From: Pseudomonadota bacterium
Lineage (GTDB): Bacteria > Pseudomonadota > Alphaproteobacteria > Caulobacterales > Caulobacteraceae
Direction: 5' to 3'
Length of the DNA: 36,889 bases
Assembly: GCA_023386645.1 (NCBI GenBank)
Contig: JAEWJI010000038.1
Coordinates: 1-36,889, forward strand
The translations under genes were made by a program, and so were the position numbers. Shown one piece after another: positions 31,437 to 36,889 of this stretch. The stretch's first letter is position 1. Every line of letters starts with the position of its first letter. Below the pieces are notes generated by a model. That model had not been told where the DNA came from and made no database searches. It saw nothing but the letters and a program-made list of their open reading frames with translations.

Positions 31437-32867
31437 TTAGTCTTCGGGGGGTGCGCTTAGGTTTTCGAAGCCAGGCGCGAGCGACCGTTGTTCGTCATAC
31501 ATCATTATATGCGAATATCTGGGCAGATCGCACTTGTGGCATCCCATTAGGTTCAGAAACAGACGCTCAAATACCGCGCGGCCTCGCTCCAGGTCGATGT
31601 AGAGAGCGTTGTAGTCTCGGATCAATCTCCCGTGCACGATGTCGTTGCGGGTCTTGATGAGCCTGTTTAATCCGTTCAGGAGCTTGAGATCGTTTTCGGC
31701 CCAGTGGCGGCGATACGTTCTTGCCATGCGCTCAATCCGCTCTTGGAGCGACAGGGGCGCCGGTGAAGCCAGACTGCGTTTGAGCCTAGCCCGCGTTGCC
31801 GCATCTAGGCTGACTTCGTCGATCGTGCGCTTGAGGGCCTTCGCAATGGGTCTCCAAGCCTTTCGGTCCACGGCCTCACGGCTCAACCCTTGGATTTCCT
31901 CGAAGGCGCACACGAGCCGCTCGAGCGCTTCGACACAGCTAGTCAGATTGCTTTCGCTGACAGAGGCCTTGAACGATTCTGCGTACCCGTAGGCCGCGCC
32001 GTGCAGCAGCTCACGTTGGTTTCTGTAATGTGCGAGCGTTGGGAGAGCGCGAGCGAAGACCTTCGCGCTCGATCCGTAAAAGGGCGGAGTTTCCCCGTCA
32101 GGCCGCTTCTCTTTCGGCTCGACCGCACTACTGTGCCAAGTCTGGGTGCACCGTCCCCAGCCCGACTTGTATGTCATCAGGGGCGAGACATATTGCCTGT
32201 ATCGGAAGACTAGAAGGATACGTAGGCTGAACCAGAGGTCGTCGGCCCGCTCGGCGAAGTCAGCTTCGTCGATCACGCCCAGCGGGGCAACTTCTACGGC
32301 GGGGATATCGACGAGTTCGACTTCCCTCGACAGTCGCTCGTCGTTTCTGGCGTGGCCGATCTGCGCATGGCGAAATTTGAGCCCTAAGGTCCGGATCGTT
32401 TGCCAGTCTCCATGGCGGCTCAGGCCCCTCGGCTTGCTGAAACGCCTGCGTGAGGGAGACCACTCGTAGGGACGTTGCAAGAACCAATATTGGGCGAACT
32501 GCTCGGTCCAGCGGTCGCTGACGACCACTTCTACCTTCTCAAACACCTCGATGTCGCCGAACGCTTGGATTCCCTCCGGGTCGATGTTGATCCCTTGTGT
32601 AACACCCCGGTCACGGAGAAAACCACGGCCAAAGGTTTGATACGCAGACCCCGCCGGCCAGTTTTCATTCTTGAACAAGGACCAGCGTACACCTTGTTCA
32701 TCGTCGAGCCGATAGAGGCTAAACTTCTCGGTTTCTGTACCCAGAAGTCGGATTTTGTTCCAGGTGAGATGGTGGGGATCGCGCTGCAGGATCGCGGACA
32801 GACGTACTATCTCACCGCCGTCTAGCGTCAGTTCTACGGTCGCCGCCTGCTCATAATCCCTTTTCAA
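31437..32867 (-). CDS. HEPN-motif protein on a low-GC island, possible ApeA-like defence factor
   Basis: This 476-residue protein is the only gene in a stretch clearly poorer in GC than its surroundings (26/60 at 31501-31560 against 47/60 at 31201-31260). The N-terminal third is strand-rich (VELTLDGGEIVRLSAILQR, then FSLYRLDD and a Trp-rich part). The C-terminal third is helical and holds RNDIVHG (R407 and H412), the Rx4H signature of HEPN RNase domains. A two-domain layout with C-terminal HEPN of this type resembles ApeA-like anti-phage proteins, though the N-terminal domain is not a clear match. AAAGGG lies 7 bases upstream of the ATG. No partner toxin-antitoxin gene is next to it. Confidence 0.75.
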   Translation of the reverse strand: MKRDYEQAATVELTLDGGEIVRLSAILQRDPHHLTWNKIRLLGTETEKFSLYRLDDEQGVRWSLFKNENWPAGSAYQTFGRGFLRDRGVTQGINIDPEGIQAFGDIEVFEKVEVVVSDRWTEQFAQYWFLQRPYEWSPSRRRFSKPRGLSRHGDWQTIRTLGLKFRHAQIGHARNDERLSREVELVDIPAVEVAPLGVIDEADFAERADDLWFSLRILLVFRYRQYVSPLMTYKSGWGRCTQTWHSSAVEPKEKRPDGETPPFYGSSAKVFARALPTLAHYRNQRELLHGAAYGYAESFKASVSESNLTSCVEALERLVCAFEEIQGLSREAVDRKAWRPIAKALKRTIDEVSLDAATRARLKRSLASPAPLSLQERIERMARTYRRHWAENDLKLLNGLNRLIKTRNDIVHGRLIRDYNALYIDLERGRAVFERLFLNLMGCHKCDLPRYSHIMMYDEQRSLAPGFENLSAPPED

Positions 32868-32916
32868 GGCCGCGCTCCCTGGTCGCGCCGACGCACAGCG
32901 CAGCTTCTTGTGGGTG

Positions 32917-32943
32917 ATGTTAGATCATCAGAACAGCCGTCAA
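32917..32943 (-). promoter_or_regulatory. Putative promoter of the HEPN gene
   Basis: On the minus strand TTGACGG (32943-32937) perfectly matches the caulobacterial -35 TTGACGS; 12 bases later is TCTAACAT (32924-32917), a fair -10. It is 50 bases upstream of the start, so the island gene has its own host-like promoter. Confidence 0.45.
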
Positions 32944-33094
32944 GAAACTCGGCCGAAGGAAGTCCTTGCCAAGCCTTCCATTGTTCGGAAGCTAGCGGCG
33001 AAATTGGTGAGGCGGCTTAGAGTGGGATGGCCCGATCGCCGCTATGAACCAATGCGGCCATTACCAAGAATCCCGACAACTGTCTGGCTATCCC

Positions 33095-33559
33095 ATGCCC
33101 TCCATCCTCTTCGTCTGCCTCGGCAACATCTGTCGCTCGCCCCTGGCCGAGGCCGCCCTGCGAGAGGAGGCCCGCCGTCGCGGGCTCGACCTGACCGTCG
33201 ACTCCGCCGGCACGGGGAACTGGCATGCGGGCGAGCCGCCGGACAGGCGGGCGATCGCGGTCGCCGAGCGGCATGGGGTGGACATCACCGGCCTTCGCGC
33301 GCGGCAGGTGACGCGGGACGACTTCACCCGCTTCGACCAGATCATCGCCCTGGATCACCAGAACCTGGCCGACCTGCGACACCTTGCGCCGGCAGACGCC
33401 ACCGCCCGCCTCAGCCTGCTGCTCGACCACGTCCCCGGACGCGAGGGCCAGGCTGTGGCCGATCCCTGGTTCGGCGAGGCGGAAGGCTTCGACCTCACCT
33501 GGGCCGAGGTCACCGCAGCGGCGCGGGCGCTGGCGGACCGGCTCCAGGCCGACGTCTGA
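33095..33559 (+). CDS. Low-molecular-weight protein-tyrosine phosphatase
   Basis: The 154-residue protein has the phosphatase loop CLGNICRS (C8 nucleophile, R14) close to the N-terminus, SAGTGNWHAGEPPD after it and the general-acid Asp123 in DPWFG. It dephosphorylates phosphotyrosine (and possibly arginine) in the cytoplasm; when next to polysaccharide genes these act on tyrosine kinases, but no such kinase is here. The start is at 33095, where the loop has family spacing; the frame extends back to 33044. The low-GC island ends just upstream. Confidence 0.94.
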   Translation: MPSILFVCLGNICRSPLAEAALREEARRRGLDLTVDSAGTGNWHAGEPPDRRAIAVAERHGVDITGLRARQVTRDDFTRFDQIIALDHQNLADLRHLAPADATARLSLLLDHVPGREGQAVADPWFGEAEGFDLTWAEVTAAARALADRLQADV

Positions 33560-33585
33560 GCCGGGCGTCGGTCGCCGCCCAAACG

Positions 33586-33614
33586 TTGACATACCGTCGG
33601 TAACCGCCATACCT
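33586..33614 (+). promoter_or_regulatory. Promoter with an overlapping dyad, upstream of the second IPTL-CTERM gene
   Basis: TTGACA (33586-33591), 17 bases, ATACCT (33609-33614): a perfect -35 and a weak -10. The spacer holds the dyad TACCG-T-CGGTA (33592-33602). Dyads with the core ATACCGnCGGTAT are typical TetR-family operators, so repression here is plausible, but no TetR gene is in the window. Confidence 0.45.
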
Positions 33615-33650
33615 GAGATGGGCGGACGGCGCCTCGGGGGAGTGAATGCA

Positions 33651-34394
33651 ATGAAAGTTTTCGCAACGGCTATCGCCGCGGCCACGCTGCTTGTTTCGGC
33701 CGGGGCCGCACAGGCGCAATCCTTCCGCCCCCTTCCGGCCGTCCTGACCCCGATCCCCTTGGGCGACGACAACGACGTCGCGGCGACCCTGCCATTCTCC
33801 GTCAAGGTCGGCGCGGAAGCCCCTTACACCTCGGTGCGGGTAACTCAGAACGCCTTCATCTACGACGCCGGGAGCAGTGACGATACCTTCCCGCCTTATT
33901 TCGACGACCTCCAGGCGCGCGCCGATACCGGCCAGGCCCACTACGGCGCCTCGACCGTGGACGGCCGCTCCGCCTTCATCGCGACCTACCCGAACGTCGG
34001 ATACTGCTGCGGCTCGGTGGGCGCGAACGCTCCCTTGCGCGCCAATGTGCAGGTGATCCTGATCGACCGCTCCGACATCGCGCCCGGTGATTTCGACATC
34101 GAGGTCAACACCGAGGGATTGGGACGCGCGACAGCACCGGCCAATAGCTTCTGGATCGACGCCGTCAACGTCGGCCGGGCCGGCGTCGGCGCGTTCCCGG
34201 CCGACAACCTGGCCTATCGCGCCACCTGGACCATGCGAAACGGCGTCCTGACCAGCGGAACCGGCCCGGTCCTGATGTCCGCGCCCGCCATCCCCACCTT
34301 AACCGAATGGGCCATGATCCTTCTCGGCCTGTCGCTGGCCGGCGCCGCCGCCCTGCATCTGCAACGCCGGCGTCCGCTGTCCGTCCGGGCCTAG
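33651..34394 (+). CDS. Exported IPTL-CTERM protein
   Basis: The ATG at 33651 follows GGGGGAG with 8-base spacing. The 247-residue protein starts with the signal peptide MKVFATAIAAATLLVSAGAA (cleavage near AQA) and ends with the IPTL-CTERM module, IPTLTEWAMILLGLSLAG, then a basic RRR tail (residues 214-247). The mature part has a CC pair (YPNVGYCCGSVG) and repeated beta segments such as VRVTQNAFIYDAGSSD; no known enzyme motif. Presumably it is processed by an exosortase-type enzyme and exported or anchored. The same sorting tail occurs on the protein at 6575-7288. Confidence 0.88.
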   Translation: MKVFATAIAAATLLVSAGAAQAQSFRPLPAVLTPIPLGDDNDVAATLPFSVKVGAEAPYTSVRVTQNAFIYDAGSSDDTFPPYFDDLQARADTGQAHYGASTVDGRSAFIATYPNVGYCCGSVGANAPLRANVQVILIDRSDIAPGDFDIEVNTEGLGRATAPANSFWIDAVNVGRAGVGAFPADNLAYRATWTMRNGVLTSGTGPVLMSAPAIPTLTEWAMILLGLSLAGAAALHLQRRRPLSVRA

Positions 34395-34488
34395 CCTCCG
34401 GCCTTCCGCTAGTCCGTAATCCCTGGGCGTCAGGCCCTGGAGCCCCTTGCGACCAATTCTGACGCACCGCCCTGTTACGGCGCGTCCC

Positions 34489-34987
34489 ATGACCCAACTC
34501 TACCGCAGACGCTCCGCCGAAACCTGGCTCCGCGCCCGGGACGACTATCTGTCGGGCCTGACCGCCGAGGCCGTGTGCCGCCGTTACGACCTGGGCATGT
34601 CGTCCTTCCGCAAGCGGGCCGAACGTTATGGCTGGCGGCGCGTGGATCAGGACGATCCCGCGCCCGAGAGCCTGGACCTGTCGATCTATGACGACCTGCA
34701 ATGGGACGATCAGATCCGCATGGCCAACCGGCGCTTCAGCCAGGCGCTGAACCAGGGCCGGGCGGCCGAGGCGCGCCGCTGGCGCCGGTTGTGGGCCGAG
34801 CTGGTCGAGGCGCGCAACGCTTTCGAGGAAGGGCTGCATCGCAACGGCGACGGCGAGGCGATCGACACCTATTACGACGCGCTCATCGCGCGCGACGAGG
34901 ACGACGAGGAGACCGCCCGCCTGCTGTCGGAGCCCGCGAAAGTACACAAAGTACACTCTGAAATAATTCCGGCGGACACAGCCCTAG
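34489..34987 (+). CDS. Small DNA-binding-like protein with a lost or displaced stop
   Basis: The credible coding part runs from ATG 34489 for about 165 codons (RRRSAETWLRARDDYLSGL, then AEAVCRRYDLGMSSFRKRAERYGW, which reads as a helix-turn-helix, and a charged helical C-terminus ending in KVHKVHSE). There is no in-frame stop near its natural end; the frame stays open to 35853, deep in the opposite-strand transporter gene, where the composition becomes a Gln/Gly/Pro-rich antisense shadow. A one-base shift would end it at 34961 or 34966. The end given is therefore approximate. Possibly a frameshifted gene or sequencing error. Confidence 0.5.
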
Positions 34988-36249
34988 CCGGCGACCAGGC
35001 TCCAGATCTCCCGCCCCGCCAGCACCGCGAACAGCAGGGCGGCGGCGGCGAGCAGCAGGTTGGAGACCCAGCCGTTCCGCCACTCGACAGGCGTGCGCCC
35101 GCTGTTCAGCAGCCAGATCAGCGTCCCGGCCAGGAACGGCATGAACAGGCTGCCCAGCACCCCATAGGCGACGATCAGGGCGAACGGCCGCTCGAGCAGC
35201 AGCAGCGCGATGGGCGGGCCGGTGAGCCACAGCATATAGGCCCGGGCGGCGGGGCTGCGGGTCCCCTCGGCGGCGCGCACGGCCGGCTGCCCGCGCGTGT
35301 GGGCCCAGAAGTCGGCGAACAGCAGGCTGACCCCCTGCCACACCCCGATCAGGCTGGTGAAGCTGGTCGCCCAGAAGCCGATCAGGAACAGCACCGACAC
35401 GGGCCGCCCGAACCGCTCGCGCAGCACGGCGTCCAGGTCGAGCAGGCCCCGGTCCCCGCTCCTCAGCGCCACCCCGCCGGCGTTCAGCAGCTCGGCCCCG
35501 ACGATCAGCATGGCGATGACGAACACCCCGGTGACCGCATAGGCGACCCGGTTGTCCAGCCGCATGACCGGCATCCAGCCCGGCCCCTCCCAGCCCTTGG
35601 CGTTCAGCCAGTAGCCATAGGCGGCCATGGTGATGGTCCCGCCCACCCCGCCGATCAGGCCCAGGGTGTAGAAGGCCGAGCCCTCCGGCAGGGTCGGCCA
35701 GGCGTCGGTCAGCAGGCGCGGGATGTCGGGCGTCACGATGACGGCCAGGCCCACCACGGTGACGAACATCACCCCGACCAGGGCCGCCATCACCTTCTCG
35801 AACAGGCCATAGCCGCCGAACCACACCAGCCCCAGGCCGACCAGGCCGCTTAGAATCCCCCAGGCGGTCAGGCTCAGCTGCGGGAACAGGGCCGCCAGCG
35901 GCAGGGCCGAGGCGGTCATGGCCGTGGCCCCATAGACGAAGCCCCAGACCACCACATAGACGGCGAAATAGGCCGTGGCCCAGTTCAGCCGCCCGATGCG
36001 TCCCGGCAGGCTGGACCATCCGTCGAACAGCGTTCGTCCAGACGCCAGGGTCCAGCGCCCGACCCCTTCGGCCAGGGCGACCTTGACCAGCGCCCCCACC
36101 AGGGCGGCCCACAGCAGGGCGTATCCGAACCGGGACCCGGCCACCAGGGTGGCCACCAGATCGCCCGCGCCCACCCCCGTCGCCGCCACCACAAGCCCCG
36201 GCCCGATCAGGGACCAGCCTCGGCGGCGCGGCTCGGGCGCGTGGTTCAT
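34984..36249 (-). CDS. Nramp-family transporter with atypical metal site
   Basis: The 421-residue protein has about eleven hydrophobic spans and the overall Nramp/LeuT-like pattern, for example GPGLVVAATGVGAGDLVATL in TM1 and GGVGGTITMAAYGYWLNAKGW in TM6. The canonical metal-binding motifs, DPGN in TM1 and MPH in TM6, are absent: TM1 reads TGVGAGD (24-30). So it is probably not a manganese/iron importer of the MntH kind; Nramp relatives with such changes are known to move magnesium or other substrates. It is 2 bases downstream of rsmD and likely co-transcribed. Confidence 0.88.
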   Translation of the reverse strand: MNHAPEPRRRGWSLIGPGLVVAATGVGAGDLVATLVAGSRFGYALLWAALVGALVKVALAEGVGRWTLASGRTLFDGWSSLPGRIGRLNWATAYFAVYVVVWGFVYGATAMTASALPLAALFPQLSLTAWGILSGLVGLGLVWFGGYGLFEKVMAALVGVMFVTVVGLAVIVTPDIPRLLTDAWPTLPEGSAFYTLGLIGGVGGTITMAAYGYWLNAKGWEGPGWMPVMRLDNRVAYAVTGVFVIAMLIVGAELLNAGGVALRSGDRGLLDLDAVLRERFGRPVSVLFLIGFWATSFTSLIGVWQGVSLLFADFWAHTRGQPAVRAAEGTRSPAARAYMLWLTGPPIALLLLERPFALIVAYGVLGSLFMPFLAGTLIWLLNSGRTPVEWRNGWVSNLLLAAAALLFAVLAGREIWSLVAG

Positions 36250-36251
36250 GC

Positions 36252-36821
36252 TCAGCCTCCCAGCCGCCTCAGGAACAGCACCCGCGCCGCCCCATAGTCC
36301 CGCGCGTCCAGCCGCTCATAGCCGGGCGTCTCGATCTCCGGCTCGTCCGAGCCCCGCTCGAACACCACCACGGCCCCGGGCTTCAGCCAGTCTCCCTCGG
36401 CCAGCCGCGCCAGGGTCTGCTCGCCCAGCCCCTGCCGATACGGAGGATCCAGGAACGCCAGGTCGAACGCCTCCCCCGCCGAGCCCGGCCGCACCCCCAG
36501 GTCCTTCGCGCTGCGCCGATGCACCCGCGTCGCCCCCATCAGCCCATAGGCGTCCGCGTTCTCGCGGATCGCGCCCCGCGCCCCGTCGTCCGTCTCCACG
36601 AACAGGCAGAAGGCCGCGCCCCGGCTCATCGCCTCGAACCCCAGGGCCCCGGACCCCGCATACAGGTCGATCACCCGCGCCCTCTCCAGCACAGGCCCCC
36701 ACGCCACATGCTCCAGCACGTTGAAGATGGCCTGCCGCGCCCGGTCCGAGGTCGGGCGCGTGCCCTGCCCCTCCGGCGCTGTGATGGCCCGGCCCTTCAG
36801 CCGCCCCGCGACGATCCGCAT
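36252..36821 (-). CDS. rsmD: 16S rRNA (guanine(966)-N2)-methyltransferase
   Basis: RsmD methylates G966 of 16S rRNA on the assembled 30S subunit. The 189-residue protein has N-terminal MRIVAGRLKGRAI, TRPTSDRARQAIFN, the SAM motif IDLYAGSGALGFEA (51-64) and the catalytic DPPY (125-128). It follows the probable pseudouridine synthase gene with a 3-base gap, a common pairing of rRNA modification genes, and leads into the transporter gene. Confidence 0.95.
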   Translation of the reverse strand: MRIVAGRLKGRAITAPEGQGTRPTSDRARQAIFNVLEHVAWGPVLERARVIDLYAGSGALGFEAMSRGAAFCLFVETDDGARGAIRENADAYGLMGATRVHRRSAKDLGVRPGSAGEAFDLAFLDPPYRQGLGEQTLARLAEGDWLKPGAVVVFERGSDEPEIETPGYERLDARDYGAARVLFLRRLGG

Positions 36822-36824
36822 GGC

Positions 36825-36889
36825 CTAGCCGCGCCGGGGACCGCGCGCCGGCCCGCCGAAGGGCTTGCCGCCCCCGCGCGGCCCACCCG
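36825..36889 (-). CDS. C-terminal tail of a probable rRNA pseudouridine synthase (5' end outside window)
   Basis: The minus-strand frame ends with TAG at 36827-36825. The 20 visible residues are Gly/Arg/Pro-rich (GGGKPFGGPARGPRRG). Such tails, together with an immediately following rsmD, are typical of RluB-type pseudouridine synthases in Caulobacterales. The catalytic domain is outside the window, so the identity is inferred from position and tail only. Confidence 0.5.
   Translation of the reverse strand, partial: GGPRGGGKPFGGPARGPRRG

Noticed and set aside
31437..32867. HEPN gene as a classic HEPN-MNT toxin-antitoxin pair
   Set aside because: No small nucleotidyltransferase or other antitoxin-like gene is next to it, and the protein is much longer than minimal HEPN toxins.
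31381..33094. Mobile element with integrase, terminal repeats or target duplication around the low-GC gene
   Set aside because: No transposase or integrase frame and no convincing direct repeats at the edges were found by eye.
1..36889. CRISPR array, rRNA operon or riboswitch
   Set aside because: No regularly spaced direct repeats, rRNA sequence or recognisable riboswitch core was seen on either strand.

Overview
The window is high-GC (roughly 70%) chromosomal DNA of an alphaproteobacterium, most likely Caulobacterales and probably Brevundimonas-like. The main support is the protease locus: tig, clpP, clpX and lon lie in order on the minus strand, with a HAD phosphatase matching Caulobacter CicA facing the other way between clpP and clpX. 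The genus is an inference.

Layout. 0-3 kb: the tail of a coiled-coil protein, then a minus-strand group of SPFH membrane protein, ribbon-helix-helix regulator and GT4 glycosyltransferase. 3.1-7.5 kb: a large autotransporter with calcium-binding-like acidic inserts, an exported IPTL-CTERM protein, and tRNA-Val(TAC). 7.6-18 kb: the proteostasis region (lon, clpX, cicA, a small conserved protein, an exported alpha/beta hydrolase overlapping clpP, clpP, an exported unknown, tig) with two small lipoproteins. 18-19.7 kb: a metallo-beta-lactamase-fold hydrolase and small stress-type genes, two of which have matching EcfG-like promoters. 19.7-23.7 kb: an exported methyltransferase-like protein and a valine-degradation cluster (acyl-CoA dehydrogenase, two small unknowns, 3-hydroxyisobutyryl-CoA hydrolase). 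23.7-29.5 kb: hemB between two palindromic repeat elements, a conserved unknown, a RidA-family protein, a FemAB/GNAT-like protein and an exported M28 peptidase. 29.5-31.4 kb: mutL of the endonuclease type, with an inverted repeat inside its linker. 31.4-33 kb: a clearly lower-GC island holding one gene with a C-terminal HEPN-like RNase motif, the best candidate for an undescribed (defence) function. 33-36.9 kb: a low-molecular-weight phosphatase, a second IPTL-CTERM protein, a small unknown gene whose frame has lost its stop, an atypical Nramp-family transporter, rsmD, and the tail of a probable rRNA pseudouridine synthase.

Most of the window is ordinary core chromosome. Items worth following up are the HEPN island gene, the repeat inside mutL, the paired stress promoters, the SPFH-regulator operon with a palindrome over its promoter, the GrlR-like gene in the valine cluster, and the two IPTL-CTERM proteins, whose sorting enzyme is not in this window. 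All calls come from reading the sequence; no database search was run.
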